A stretch of DNA of 64,000 nt from an uncultured Woeseiaceae bacterium (GTDB taxonomy: Bacteria; Pseudomonadota; Gammaproteobacteria; Steroidobacterales; Woeseiaceae). Below are positions 1 through 8,774 of the stretch, one piece after another. A program made the translations under genes and the position numbers. Below the pieces are notes generated by a model that searched no databases, was not told the DNA's origin, and worked only from the letters and a program-made list of their open reading frames with translations. Numbering within the stretch: position 1 is the first letter of the stretch; each line of letters opens with the position of its first letter. The DNA lies in the NCBI GenBank assembly GCA_947258565.1, contig CAMYJB010000002.1:1-64000 (forward strand). The letters run 5' to 3'.

Positions 1-1002
1 CAATCACTTAACGGTGGTTGGCTTTTTTGCTTTCAGCCCCGGTGGGTAATAATCGGTGACGTGGGTAATATTTTTGGATCTAGCTGTGACAGGCGAGATC
101 TGATCTGGCAGATAGAGAACCGGGAGCGATTCAGACCGCGCGCTGAACGGCGGTTCTCCGGGATGCCGGTAGTCTGGTGTTTCTCAACAGCTTCTGTTGG
201 CGCACCTAGAGACTTTTGGTTCTCATGATTGGTAGACACTCATATAAGTCGGACTGCATTTTTGGGTCAGAACTCGCCAATAGCGTCATCCGCTTCACCA
301 CTGTGACTTCAAGCGGTCGTTGCAATAGTTGGATGCGTAGTCGACGCTCATTTTTGCGAACTGCTTGGCCAAAATACCTAAAATCGGCGGCCAACGATTA
401 CACAATGCGACAAATCAAGACTGCAGCGCGGCTCAGCACAGACGCTGTCGTCCAATGTCTAACTGTCGATAAATCAACCTGAAGTTCGTAGCTACGAGCT
501 CGCTCATGAACACAGAATCTTGCGAAATCGTGCGCAAATTTGCGCAAATCTCCTGGCTGCATTGCGCTAATCCTGTTTTGTTTGTGCCATATATGAACTA
601 ATAATTCAGAAAATACTGTATCTGTGCTTTACAATTCACATATTTCGCTATTGCTGAACAACCCATAACCTTATCGAACAAGTGCCAGACGACCAAATTA
701 GACTTTCTCTAATCGAACATCGAGTTGGTATATCAAGGGATTACGATTAGATTCTAATTTCCAGCCGGCCCAATATGGCAATTATTGCGCTGGATCAGCC
801 TTACGCAATCTGGAACGAAAATTCCAATTCTCAAGCCCCGCCATTTGACGAAGAAATGACCTTTTGAGAGACATCGTTGTGGCCGTAAAGACCAACTCCT
901 CCCAACAATAGAGCGAGAAATGTAAGATTTGTGTCGACTCTTATTCCATAGCCTAGAATTCGATCGAGCAATACGCATGCCATCTATTTGGGGAACTACG
1001 AA
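1..1002. other. AT-richer stretch with no supported gene
   Basis: About 1 kb with lower GC than the rest of the window. Short open frames occur on both strands, but none has a recognisable domain, a ribosome site or GC-rich codon bias like the flanking genes. The only clear structure is a 16-bp palindrome at 531-546. Together with the tRNA-Arg remnant at 2308-2448, the composition suggests this is the end of an acquired island (inference). Confidence 0.5.
531..546. promoter_or_regulatory. 16-bp perfect palindrome TGCGCAAATTTGCGCA
   Basis: A perfect 16-bp palindrome in AT-rich DNA, with TTGCG half-sites repeated just upstream at about 519. It could be a dimer-binding operator for a regulator outside the window. 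No adjacent gene start is convincing, so its target is unknown. Confidence 0.3.
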
Positions 1003-1200
1003 ATGATGTCAATGACACACAGAAAGATCCTGACGCTTGGATTGATTCCTGGTTGGCTCGCCGTAGCAGCCGTTGGTTTTACAGCCTACACCGACGCAAC
1101 CAGTATGAAGTTTTTCTTAGCTATGAATTTTCTAATGCTGTTTTACACAATGATAGTGCTAGGTTCCTGGCTAAAGTGGAAACTTCAAAAAGACAACTAA
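1003..1200 (+). CDS. Small two-helix inner-membrane protein, unknown family
   Basis: Predicted 65-residue protein starting at the ATG at 1003, which has GGGGA seven bases upstream; an in-frame TTG at 988 is the alternative. The first hydrophobic segment is about residues 8-27 and the second about 34-54, followed by a short basic tail ending KDN. This pattern fits a small integral membrane protein. I do not recognise the family. It lies 44 bases upstream of the RTX-like gene in the same direction, so the two could be co-transcribed. Confidence 0.5.
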   Translation: MMSMTHRKILTLGLIPGWLAVAAVGFTAYTDATSMKFFLAMNFLMLFYTMIVLGSWLKWKLQKDN

Positions 1201-1244
1201 CTTGAAACTGACAGCGTTGCGTCTCCTAAGAAGGGAGTTGCCAT

Positions 1245-2107
1245 ATGAAAAATGCAGGACTTGTAAGTTTGTTAATTCTCAATTCCCTTTTTTCTACGCA
1301 GGACGCGCAGGCTGTTGAAAATAAGGAATTTTGGACTGCGCTGTTGCAGTTGCCGGGTTCGACTTTACTGTCATACTCGCGGAAAGTACCTGCGCTATTG
1401 CCATCTCTGCGCCTACCCTCCCCACCGTCACTGCGTGTTTCGGAGCCGTCGGTGTAAGTGCGATTGCTGCCGCACATGCATACTTGACGTGCGATGAGTT
1501 CTTGGAAAGTCAGTCTTGTGAAGAAGGACCGAGATCGGGCAACGAAAAAACTGAATGCAGTGATTCTCCCATATTACTCGATCTCGACAGGAATCAGTTT
1601 CACCTAGCAGGCGGGCCAGCATTGTTTGACATTGATTCGGACGGCAATGTCGAGGCTGTGACATGGGTGCCACCAAATAGTAGGGATGCTTTTCTCTTTC
1701 TCGATCGTAATGGCAACGGTGTCGCAGATAATGGATTAGAGCTCTTTGGCACGTCGACCTTACTAGTCAATGGTGATCGAGCCGAAAATGGCTACGAAGC
1801 TCTGGCAGAGTTCGATCTACGCGAGAACGGTGGTTTCGAAGATGGTGTCATTGATGAGTTAGACTCCGTGTTTGCGAGCCTTAGGATCTGGGTGGACAAG
1901 AACGCTGATGGAATATCAGAACAAGGAGAAACAATGAGTCTCGCAGAAGCTGGTGTGTTGGCTCTTGAGACCGATTACCGAGAGTCCCCTCGGACTGATA
2001 GTTTTGGAAATGAGTTTCGTTACGTAGGTAAAGGCTCAATTCTCAAGAATGGCAAGGCCAAAGAAATGTGGACCACTGATGTTTTCTTCAAGATTCTAGC
2101 TGATTGA
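1245..2107 (+). CDS. Secreted RTX-type Asp/Gly calcium-binding-like protein, frameshifted near 1325
   Basis: The product has two pieces. A start at 1245 with AAGGGAG upstream encodes a typical signal peptide (about 23 residues ending DAQA). Downstream, the frame from 1331 to 2107 encodes a Cys-containing linker and then the domain found at the ends of many RTX toxins: LDLDRNQFHL, FDIDSDGN, FLFLDRNGNG, LELFG, then a second Asp-rich stretch with WVDKNADG. These Asp/Asn/Gly loops resemble calcium-binding turns. A -1 shift within AATAAGG (about 1320-1326) joins the two frames, so a lost base, a sequencing error or programmed slippage separates the export signal from the domain. The 1331 frame alone begins at a TTG without a Shine-Dalgarno and would lack export. 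The domain call is good; the role (adhesin, toxin or enzyme tail) cannot be told. Confidence 0.6.
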
Positions 2108-2307
2108 TGGTCGTGGATTTCCAAGAAACGCATCTATTTTAGTCAACGTCTAGCGGCAGTTCTTTGTGAAATACAGGCGGCTTAGTTGTCCCATGGCGGC
2201 ATCGGAATGGCCCTTATTCCAATGGCTTAGATGTTGCTGAGATGTAGAACTATGGGGCACCGGACTCTGCCAATGCTTTGATCCTTAGCATTATTCACGG
2301 AGACGCG

Positions 2308-2448
2308 TACCTAGCTACGAACTAGGCGGTCGGGAGTTCGAACTGAGGCCGACGCAGTCGGCCGACAGACGCGCAGTGAACGAAGTGAGCGAGCGCCCGC
2401 TTGATGGGCGAGGACCGCAGGCCCGAGTCAATCTCTCCGGGCGCGCCA
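2308..2448 (+). pseudogene. tRNA-Arg(ACG) 3' half, split by an 87-nt insert
   Basis: 2310-2326 forms an anticodon arm (CCTAG / loop CTACGAA / CTAGG) with anticodon ACG at 2317-2319. It is followed by the variable loop CGGTC and a T-arm start GGGAG TTCGAA (2332-2342). The match to the 3' half of bacterial tRNA-Arg(ACG) is direct. The acceptor and D arm are missing. After 87 unrelated bases, which include the hairpin GGCCGAC-GCA-GTCGGCC at 2347-2363, the remaining tRNA 3' end resumes at 2430-2448 (AATCTCTCCGGGCGCGCCA). T-stem GGGAG/CTCTC and the GCGCCA end fit one tRNA. This looks like an attachment-site scar left by an element that inserts in tRNA-Arg. It should not be charged. Confidence 0.65.
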
Positions 2449-2454
2449 AAAGAT

Positions 2455-2481
2455 GAAACGGCCCCCTTGCGGGGCCGTTTC
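2455..2481. terminator. Bidirectional hairpin terminator
   Basis: GAAACGGCCCC (2455-2465) pairs with GGGGCCGTTTC (2471-2481) around a five-base loop, an 11-bp perfect stem with T-rich and A-rich edges. It sits just past the stop of the minus-strand DUF779 gene and just after the tRNA-Arg 3' end at 2448, so it can end transcripts from both sides. Confidence 0.75.
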
Positions 2482-2488
2482 TCAAAGC

Positions 2489-2863
2489 CTAGTCCGAACC
2501 TGCGCTGACCGGCGCGAGTTCCTGTTTCTCTTCCTCGGTGAACAGTCGCGATTTCGTTACGAAGCGCACCCCGAGCGGTATCTCGAGCGAGAAACTCGCA
2601 CCGCGGCCGGGTGTGACATCGATCGTCAGGTGTGTGTCCTGCCAGTGCTCGAACTGGCTCTTCGAAATATAGAAGGGACAACCATGGATCTCGCCAATCT
2701 GAATATCGCTGGCACCTACCCGGAATTCACCGTCCTGGAAGCACATGGGCGACGAACCATCGCAGCAACCGCCACTCTGATGGAACATCAATGGCCCATG
2801 CGCCTCCCGCAACTGCTCAATGACCCCGCGGGCCTCTTCCGATACGTCAACGCGTGTATACAT
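2489..2863 (-). CDS. DUF779 family protein, partner of aldehyde dehydrogenase
   Basis: Predicted 124-residue cytosolic protein of the DUF779 family, commonly encoded beside acetaldehyde-type dehydrogenases. The visible signature is HQSGGCCDGSSPMC near residues 28-42, a Cys cluster that may bind metal or be redox-active, followed by a beta-rich C-terminal half. Its biochemical role is not established. It starts eight bases after the stop of the aldehyde dehydrogenase on the same strand, so the two form one transcription unit, ended by the terminator at 2455-2481. Confidence 0.85.
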   Translation of the reverse strand: MYTRVDVSEEARGVIEQLREAHGPLMFHQSGGCCDGSSPMCFQDGEFRVGASDIQIGEIHGCPFYISKSQFEHWQDTHLTIDVTPGRGASFSLEIPLGVRFVTKSRLFTEEEKQELAPVSAGSD

Positions 2864-2871
2864 GTCGTCTC

Positions 2872-4386
2872 TCAGAAGAATCCCATCGCGTTCTTGTCAT
2901 AGGACGTCAGGATATTCTTGGTGTGGCGGTAGTGATCGAGCATCATCTTGTGAGTCTCGCGACCGATGCCGGACTGCTTGTAGCCACCGAACGACGCGTG
3001 CGCCGGATAGAGGTGATAGCAATTCACCCAGACACGTCCCGCCTGAATACCATCGGCGAACTCGTGAACCTGGTGGACGTCACGTGACCAGACGCCCGAT
3101 CCCAGGCCGTACAGCGTGTCATTAGCGATCTCCATCGCTTCGTCTTCGTCCTTGAACGTCGTGACGCTGACCACCGGACCGAAGATCTCTTCCTGGAATA
3201 TCCGCATCTTGTTGTGGCCCCGGAAGACGGTCGGCTCGATGTAATAACCGTCCGGGAATTCCTCGACGCGCGCGGGTTTGCCGCCAGCCAGAACCTCGGC
3301 ACCTTCCTCGCGGCCGATGTCCAGGTAGTTGAGGATCTTCTCGTACTGATCATTCGATGCCTGTGCGCCCATCATCGTCGAGGTTTCGAGAGGGCTGCCC
3401 ATCTTGATTGCAGCAACGCGATCAAGCGCCATGTCCATGAATTGATCGTAGATAGACTCCTGGATGAGTGCGCGTGAAGGGCACGTGCAAACCTCACCCT
3501 GGTTCAACGCGAACATCACAAATCCCTCGATGGCCTTGTTGAGGAACTCGTCGTTCTTCGCCGCGACATTCTCGAAGAAAATATTGGGTGACTTACCGCC
3601 CAGTTCCAGCGTGACTGGAATAATGTTCTCGGAGGCATACTGCATGATCAGTCGCCCCGTCGTGGTCTCACCGGTAAATGCGATCTTGCCGATCCGCGAC
3701 GAACTTGCGAGTGGTTTACCGGCTTCCGGACCGAAACCATTGACGATATTGAAGACGCCCCGCGGCAACAGGTCTTCAATGAGCTCCGCGAGCACGAGGA
3801 TTGACGCCGGGGTCTGCTCGGCCGGCTTCAGGATCACGCAGTTACCGGCGGCCAGCGCAGGCGCGAGCTTCCAGGTGGCCATCAGAATCGGGAAATTCCA
3901 CGGGATGATCTGGCCGACGACACCCAGCGGTTCGTGAACCTCCTGCGTCACCGTGTTCGCGTCGATATTGCTCACTTCACCGGCTTCGGCCCGGATAACG
4001 CCCGCGAAATAACGGAAGTGGTCGATGGCCAGCGGCAGGTCCGCTGCCAGCGTCTCCCGGATGCTCTTGCCGTTGTCCCAGGTTTCGACGGTCGCCAGCA
4101 TCTCGAGGTTTTCTTCCATTCGGTCGGCGATCTTCAGCAATATGGCACTGCGCTCGGCTACCGAGGTCTTGCCCCAGGCGGGCGCCGCCTCGTGTGCGGC
4201 GTCCAGCGCGAGTTCTATGTCCGCGGCCTGCGATCTCGGGACCATGGTCATCGGTTTGCCGGTGACCGGTGAACTATTCTCGAAATACTCGCCGTCCGTC
4301 GGCGCAACCCACTGACCTCCGATGTAGTTCTCGTATTTCTGCTTCAAACCGTAGTTAGGTTCGCTGATTGGTTGTACGGTACTCAT
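2872..4386 (-). CDS. NAD-dependent aldehyde dehydrogenase (AldB/ExaC/AcoD type)
   Basis: Full-length 504-residue aldehyde dehydrogenase of the acetaldehyde-oxidising group. It oxidises an aldehyde to the acid with NAD(P)+ in the cytosol. Visible motifs are the PWNFP cofactor-site motif near residue 164, [16 protein letters not shown] (nucleotide binding), the catalytic Glu in LELGGKSP and the catalytic Cys in GEVCTCPSR. The start ATG at 4386 is preceded by GGAGGAG. The adjoining DUF779 gene marks the ExaC/AcoD-like subgroup. A divergent AraC-family regulator at 4747 is the obvious candidate controller. The exact substrate (acetaldehyde or other short aldehyde) is inferred from family only. 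Confidence 0.93.
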   Translation of the reverse strand: MSTVQPISEPNYGLKQKYENYIGGQWVAPTDGEYFENSSPVTGKPMTMVPRSQAADIELALDAAHEAAPAWGKTSVAERSAILLKIADRMEENLEMLATVETWDNGKSIRETLAADLPLAIDHFRYFAGVIRAEAGEVSNIDANTVTQEVHEPLGVVGQIIPWNFPILMATWKLAPALAAGNCVILKPAEQTPASILVLAELIEDLLPRGVFNIVNGFGPEAGKPLASSSRIGKIAFTGETTTGRLIMQYASENIIPVTLELGGKSPNIFFENVAAKNDEFLNKAIEGFVMFALNQGEVCTCPSRALIQESIYDQFMDMALDRVAAIKMGSPLETSTMMGAQASNDQYEKILNYLDIGREEGAEVLAGGKPARVEEFPDGYYIEPTVFRGHNKMRIFQEEIFGPVVSVTTFKDEDEAMEIANDTLYGLGSGVWSRDVHQVHEFADGIQAGRVWVNCYHLYPAHASFGGYKQSGIGRETHKMMLDHYRHTKNILTSYDKNAMGFF

Positions 4387-4707
4387 CGTTTCGCTCCTCC
4401 ACGATTTGTCGGCGCCGAACGGCGGGGGCAGGCGGCACCGGCAAGTTCATCACAGTGCAATCGCCCTTTATGCCCTTCCCGTGCTTTGATTGCAAATCGC
4501 GTTGCGGGAGTCGGTTTGGCAGTTCAACGAGCGTCACGAAGTCGGGTAGAAGTCTCAGATATTTCATCGAAAATTGTTTGCTCTTCGAGGAGCGAAGTCG
4601 TCGTCCACGAATTCCCATGCGCATTGCGGCGCATCATCCGAGTAGTATGCTTCCGGCCCGTCAGAGGAGGGCGTAGCCCAACAACAGGCCGACCGCTGGT
4701 CGGTCCA

Positions 4708-4724
4708 TCTCTACGGGCGCGCCA
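4708..4724 (+). repeat. Second tRNA-Arg 3'-end copy, followed by a hairpin
   Basis: TCTCTACGGGCGCGCCA matches 16 of 17 bases of the tRNA 3' end at 2432-2448. It is followed within ten bases by the imperfect hairpin AAGGGTCCC / GGGCCCCTT (about 4731-4756) and a T run. Upstream lies another hairpin, CCGACC-GCT-GGTCGG (4689-4703). With the copy at 2432 it exactly brackets the aldehyde dehydrogenase/DUF779 pair. Confidence 0.55.
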
Positions 4725-4746
4725 ATGTGCTAAGGGTCCCTCCTTC

Positions 4747-5790
4747 ATGGGCCCCTTTTCCGGTTTGCATTCATGGTATACCTCTGTCGTGGGCCAGATC
4801 ACATCGCTATTCGTGCACAAGGTAATCGCCCAGGCGGATTCCAGCCTGGATAAGCGCGCCTTTCTTGAAGCTGTCGGCGTCGATCCCGATGCACCGGTCG
4901 ACCCCAAAGTCATGGTCGCGGACACGGACTATTACGAGTTCTTTGCAGACCTTGCTCGTGCAGACCCGAAAGGGTTCGAGCTGCCACTGCGGGTTGGCGC
5001 CACCATGCGTTGCGAAGACTACGGCGCTTTCGGTCTGGCATGGAAATCGGCCCCGAATCTGCGTGGATCCTGCGAACGTGCTTCGCGTTACGCTCGGGTG
5101 CTGACCAGTGTCGCTACCTACGAGGTTCGCGAGGCGAAAGAGGGTGTCTACATGCACCTGCACCGCGCTGGCGACCGGGCAACGCTCGGGCTTCGATTGT
5201 CCAACGAGGCCACGATCGCGAGTATTGCCGCGATCTGCCAGGAGGTCTCAACGTCCACGTTCCGGGCATTGGCCATCTACTTCAAGCATGGGGTGCCTGG
5301 ATCGGCGGCCGCCCATGAGCGCCATTTTGGTTGCCCCGTCCGGTTCGACACGGATATGGACGCACTGCTCGTGTCGCACGAGACGATGCAGGCGTCGAAT
5401 CAGGTGGGTGATCCGGGCATCGTGAAGTTCTTCGATACACACCTCGAGGAGGAACTCTCGAAGTTCGATGACGATGCTTCCCTCGAGCGGCGCGTGCGCA
5501 TACGGATCTCGCAATCTCTGAGCCAGGGCATACCGACCGTCACGGCCGTTGCGAGCCACTTCGGCATGAGCGGCCGCACGCTGCAGCGTCGCTTGTCCAA
5601 TCGCGGGTATTCGTTTCAGAAGCTTGTCGACGAGGCGCGCCGGGAACTCGCAGAGCGCCTCCTGAAGGAGACGTCCTACCCGCTCGCAGAAGTCGCCTAC
5701 CTGACCGGTTTCTCGGAACAAAGCGCTTTCAATCGCGCCTTCAAGCGCTGGGCCGGCCAGACGCCGCGCTCGTTTCGCATCAAGGCGTAG
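4747..5790 (+). CDS. AraC-family regulator with arabinose-binding-type (PF12625-like) N-terminal domain
   Basis: Predicted 347-residue transcription regulator. Residues about 20-220 resemble the Arabinose_bd sensor domain of OruR/VirS-like regulators. Residues about 250-345 are the AraC double helix-turn-helix: FGMSGRTLQRRL, then LTGFSEQSAFNRAFKRW and the closing PRSFR. The start is uncertain: ATG 4747 lies inside the hairpin that follows the tRNA-end repeat, and GTG 4789 (MGQITSLF) would give 333 residues without overlap. It is divergent from the aldehyde dehydrogenase and lies upstream of the NmrA operon, so either could be its target. The inducer is unknown. Confidence 0.88.
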   Translation: MGPFSGLHSWYTSVVGQITSLFVHKVIAQADSSLDKRAFLEAVGVDPDAPVDPKVMVADTDYYEFFADLARADPKGFELPLRVGATMRCEDYGAFGLAWKSAPNLRGSCERASRYARVLTSVATYEVREAKEGVYMHLHRAGDRATLGLRLSNEATIASIAAICQEVSTSTFRALAIYFKHGVPGSAAAHERHFGCPVRFDTDMDALLVSHETMQASNQVGDPGIVKFFDTHLEEELSKFDDDASLERRVRIRISQSLSQGIPTVTAVASHFGMSGRTLQRRLSNRGYSFQKLVDEARRELAERLLKETSYPLAEVAYLTGFSEQSAFNRAFKRWAGQTPRSFRIKA

Positions 5791-5914
5791 TGCTGACTGA
5801 CGGATTCCGCTTCCTGGCGTATTGCGTCAAAAAATGGGCATGCGCTGTCAAGAACAGATGGCGCCCGATCCGGATGATTTGCTTGAACCTGATTCAAACA
5901 TGAAGGAGCAAGCA

Positions 5915-6772
5915 ATGAACTCACATTCTCAAGAACACGAGCCCGGCTGCGGATTGATCCTGGTCCTGGGCGCCACGGGCAAGACCGGCCGGCGGATCGC
6001 CGCGATCCTCGAAGCAAACGGCCACGAGCTGCGTCTCGGCTCTCGCTCGGCGACGCCGTCCTTCGACTGGAACAACGAGGCTGGCTGGGACGAATGTCTT
6101 GCCGGTGTCGAAGCGGCTTACATCAACTACGCGCCGGATCTCGCAATGCCGGGTGCCACAGACTCGATCCAGGCATTTGTTGACGCGGCCAACAGGCATG
6201 GCGTCAAGCGCCTGGTCTTGCTGTCCGGTCGCGGAGAGAAGGAAGCCCAGGCCTGCGAACGAATCGTGCAGGACAGTGGCATCGACTGGACGGTCGTACG
6301 AGCCAGCTGGTTCAACCAGAACTTCTCGGAAGGCGCCTTCGTCGAGATGGTGCAGTCGGGACAGATAACCCTGCCAGACGTCGACACACCCGAGCCATTC
6401 GTCGATGTCGACGACATCGCCGAAGTCGCTGTTGCCGCGCTGACGGAGCCGGGACATGCTGGCGAGGTTTACGAAGTGACCGGACCCCGGATGCTCACGC
6501 TGGCCGACGTTGCCGCCGAGCTTTCCAACGCAACCGGCCGGAAAATCGAGTACGTCCCCGTGCCGCATGACGCGTTCGTCGCCGGCGTCGCCGAATCCGG
6601 TGCGCCAAAGGACGTGGTCTGGATGCTCGATTACCTGTTCGCGACCGTACTGGACGGCCGCAATGCCTACCTGACCGACGGCATCCAGCGTGCGCTCCGT
6701 CGTGAACCAAAGGATTTTGCCGACTATGCCAGGGAGATTGCGGCAACCGGCGTATGGAGGGCAGTCGCATGA
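5915..6772 (+). CDS. NmrA-like NAD(P)-binding protein (atypical SDR)
   Basis: Predicted 285 residues from ATG 5915, chosen for AAGGAG ten bases upstream. It begins with a Rossmann fold: LVLGATGKTGRRIA near residues 15-28 is the GxxGxxG dinucleotide motif of the NmrA/HSCARG group. Such proteins act as NAD(P)H sensors or quinone/azo-type reductases. The usual SDR Tyr-x-x-x-Lys pair is not obvious, as in other NmrA members. The stop overlaps the next start (ATGA at 6769), so translation is coupled to the DUF4345 gene. It lies 124 bases after the AraC regulator, which may control it. Confidence 0.85.
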   Translation: MNSHSQEHEPGCGLILVLGATGKTGRRIAAILEANGHELRLGSRSATPSFDWNNEAGWDECLAGVEAAYINYAPDLAMPGATDSIQAFVDAANRHGVKRLVLLSGRGEKEAQACERIVQDSGIDWTVVRASWFNQNFSEGAFVEMVQSGQITLPDVDTPEPFVDVDDIAEVAVAALTEPGHAGEVYEVTGPRMLTLADVAAELSNATGRKIEYVPVPHDAFVAGVAESGAPKDVVWMLDYLFATVLDGRNAYLTDGIQRALRREPKDFADYAREIAATGVWRAVA

Positions 6773-7209
6773 ACTCAACCAGCATATACGTGACACGCGG
6801 CTTGTTGCTGGCAAGCGGGCTGCTCGCGACAGGAATCGCGGCAACGATCCTCGCTGCGCCTGATTCTTTCTACGCGGGCTACGGGATCGACATTAGCTTT
6901 AATGTAAGCCTTGCCAATGAGCTCAAGGCACCGGCGGGCGCATTGCTCGTCGCGGGTCTGCTTATGCTAGTTGGCGTCGTGAAGCCTGAGTATGAAGTGA
7001 CGTCCCTCGCAGTTGCCTCAGTCATCTACTTGTCTTATGGGCTGTCGCGCCTGTTGAGCATTGCGGTTGACGGATTCCCGCATAGCGCATTGGTCAATGC
7101 TGCAATGCTTGAACTCGCGCTCGGTGCGGTTTGCTTATTGGGCTTTGTCCGCCTTCGAATGAACGCAAAATGCAGCCGCGATGCTCGTGGTCGGGAGGAA
7201 CCCGCATGA
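6769..7209 (+). CDS. DUF4345 family membrane protein
   Basis: Predicted 146-residue integral membrane protein with four hydrophobic segments (about residues 8-28, 45-67, 74-95 and 103-124) and a Cys/Arg-rich tail. The pattern, including the conserved ELKAPAGALLVAGLL segment, fits DUF4345. Its function is unknown; members often sit with small oxidoreductases. The start overlaps the NmrA stop by four bases (ATGA) and the stop overlaps the start of the DUF1772 remnant the same way, so these three were a coupled operon. Confidence 0.8.
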   Translation: MNSTSIYVTRGLLLASGLLATGIAATILAAPDSFYAGYGIDISFNVSLANELKAPAGALLVAGLLMLVGVVKPEYEVTSLAVASVIYLSYGLSRLLSIAVDGFPHSALVNAAMLELALGAVCLLGFVRLRMNAKCSRDARGREEPA

Positions 7210-7476
7210 ATATTGTCACCCATGCCCTTGCAGTCGCCGCAATTCTTTCTGGCAGGTGCGTTGTTGTATCTGGTCGGCACATTCCTCGTCACCGGGCTTG
7301 GAAATGTGCCGCTCAATAATCAACTGGCTGCGGTTTCTGCGGCCGACCCGGGCGCAGTTCCTGTGTAGGAACACTACCTTGACCGGTGGACGTCGTTGAA
7401 CACGATCCGGACCGGCTCCGCCGCTGCCGCCGTGCTGCTGTTTACAGTCGGGCTGTTACAGAACAGCAGCGGCTGA
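7206..7476 (+). pseudogene. Broken DUF1772 (anthrone oxygenase-like) membrane protein
   Basis: The 5' end (ATG 7206, MNIVTHALAVAAI) keeps the ATGA overlap with the upstream gene, but the frame is lost by about 7243. In the shifted frame, 7243-7476 reads FFLAGALLYLVGTFLVTGLGN and continues with the DUF1772 signature NVPLNN, then an in-frame TAG at 7366 where the family has Trp (V-stop-EHYLDRW), and ends in a last membrane segment. About 50 residues expected between the first and third helices are absent. One deletion, one frameshift and one nonsense codon make it non-functional. Confidence 0.75.
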
Positions 7477-7536
7477 TCGGAGGCTGGACTTCGCCAGAGT
7501 GCTGACGAATTCCCATTTGGGGGTGTTTCAGGGGGC

Positions 7537-7576
7537 ATTTTTGGGAACTGAACAGGGGATATTTTTGGGAACTGAA
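7537..7576. repeat. Two direct repeats ATTTTTGGGAACTGAA
   Basis: A 16-base unit occurs at 7537-7552 and 7561-7576, each preceded by a G run (GGGGGC, GGGGAT). It lies in the 258-base gap between the DUF1772 remnant and the Kbp-like gene. The G-rich start is reminiscent of the edge of the inverted-repeat element at 28329 and 36293, but it has no inverted partner here. Confidence 0.5.
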
Positions 7577-7734
7577 TTTGCAACTCTTTGAAATCATTGA
7601 TTCTTGGTAATGGCGCTCAGCCGATCACATTGTGAACTTTGGTTACAACGTGGCGAACTCGCTACCGCGGCTCTACTATAGTGATCCCTTGCGACGGCAC
7701 TCGTCGCTACAGATTGTTCCAGGAGGATGTAACT

Positions 7735-8178
7735 ATGGGTTTACTCGATTTTGCGCGTGACGTCGGTCGCCAACTCTTCGATACCGATGCCGAAGCCGCA
7801 GATAACATCAAACAACATCTCGAGGTGAAATTGTCCGGTATTCGCAATGTCGCCGTAGAGTATGACGATGGCGTTGCTACTATTTGCGGTGAGTGTGACA
7901 GTCAGGCGATCAAGAATCGCGCGATACTGATCGCTGGCGACGTTAAGGGTGTGGAGAGGGTCGTCGCCGACGACTTGATTGCGCCGGAGCCAGCGCCGGA
8001 AGAGGAACCGAAAGAGGACTACTACACGATCAAATCCGGGGACACGCTCGGTGCAATCGCGAAGCAGTTTTACGGCAAGGCATCCGCGTACACGCGAATC
8101 TTCGAGGCCAACAGGGACATCATTTCCGACCCGAACAAGATCTACCCGGGCCAGAAGATTCGTATTCCGCTGGACTAA
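7735..8178 (+). CDS. BON-LysM protein, Kbp (YgaU)-like
   Basis: Predicted 147 residues from ATG 7735 (AGGAGG nine bases upstream), nearly the length of E. coli Kbp (149). It has a BON domain (about 20-90), an acidic linker EPAPEEEPKED and a C-terminal LysM (about 97-146, YTIKSGDTLGAIAKQFYG ... IYPGQKIRIP). There is no signal peptide, as in Kbp, a cytoplasmic K+-binding protein induced by osmotic stress. It heads a co-directional run with DUF937, dodecin and DUF4332 genes. Confidence 0.88.
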   Translation: MGLLDFARDVGRQLFDTDAEAADNIKQHLEVKLSGIRNVAVEYDDGVATICGECDSQAIKNRAILIAGDVKGVERVVADDLIAPEPAPEEEPKEDYYTIKSGDTLGAIAKQFYGKASAYTRIFEANRDIISDPNKIYPGQKIRIPLD

Positions 8179-8214
8179 CAGGTCACGACCAACCTAGTTG
8201 AGGAGTCAAAAATC

Positions 8215-8751
8215 ATGGATCTAATGGACCTGTTAATGAAGAGTGGGGCCGGCAACAGCGTGGGTGAACTGGCCGGCTCGATTGGCGTCGGTGATTCCCA
8301 GGCCAAAGACCTGATCGCTGCGCTCGGACCGGCATTGACGCGCAGCCTGCAGAAGCAGTCAGAGTCGAGCGGCGGCATGGAGGCGCTGCAAAACGCCTTG
8401 TCGCGCGGAAGTCACCAGCAATACATCGATCGTCCCGAACTCATGAAGTCTGAAGCTACCCGGGAGGACGGCAACAAGATCCTTGGCCATCTCTTCGGTA
8501 GCAAGGACGTTAGCCGCAATGTCGCTGCACAGGCGGCGCAGGACACCGGAATCGATGCAGGGCTGATCAAGAAAGCATTGCCGCTCGTGGCCGGGCTCGC
8601 CATGGGCGCGCTCAGCAAGAGTTCACGCCAAGATGCCCCGGCTGACTCCGACAGCGGCCTGGGCGGCCTGCTCGGCTCAATGCTGGGCGGTGGCTCGTCA
8701 AGCGGCGGCGGTGTCGACGACCTGCTCGATTTCGCAAAGAAACTGTTTTAG
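8215..8751 (+). CDS. DUF937 family protein
   Basis: Predicted 178-residue protein of the DUF937 (YidB-like) family, starting at ATG 8215 behind GAGGAG. The N-terminal two thirds is alpha-helical with the family's small-residue and Asp/Leu pattern. The C-terminal part is low complexity, rich in Gly and Ser (GLGGLLGSMLGGGSSSGGG), ending DDLLDFAKKLF. Function is unknown. It is 36 bases after the Kbp-like gene and 23 before the dodecin gene, consistent with one operon. Confidence 0.8.
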   Translation: MDLMDLLMKSGAGNSVGELAGSIGVGDSQAKDLIAALGPALTRSLQKQSESSGGMEALQNALSRGSHQQYIDRPELMKSEATREDGNKILGHLFGSKDVSRNVAAQAAQDTGIDAGLIKKALPLVAGLAMGALSKSSRQDAPADSDSGLGGLLGSMLGGGSSSGGGVDDLLDFAKKLF

Positions 8752-8774
8752 AACACCATCGGGAGGTGATTAAG

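Noticed and set aside
2393-2448. Complete short tRNA gene from GCGCCCG (2393) to CCA (2448)
   Set aside because: The acceptor-like bases pair, but no anticodon or D/T arms are in this order. The real tRNA part lies upstream, split.
4372-4746. N-terminal extension of the AraC-type regulator
   Set aside because: Overlaps the divergent gene's promoter and the tRNA-end repeat; no family similarity before about 4789.
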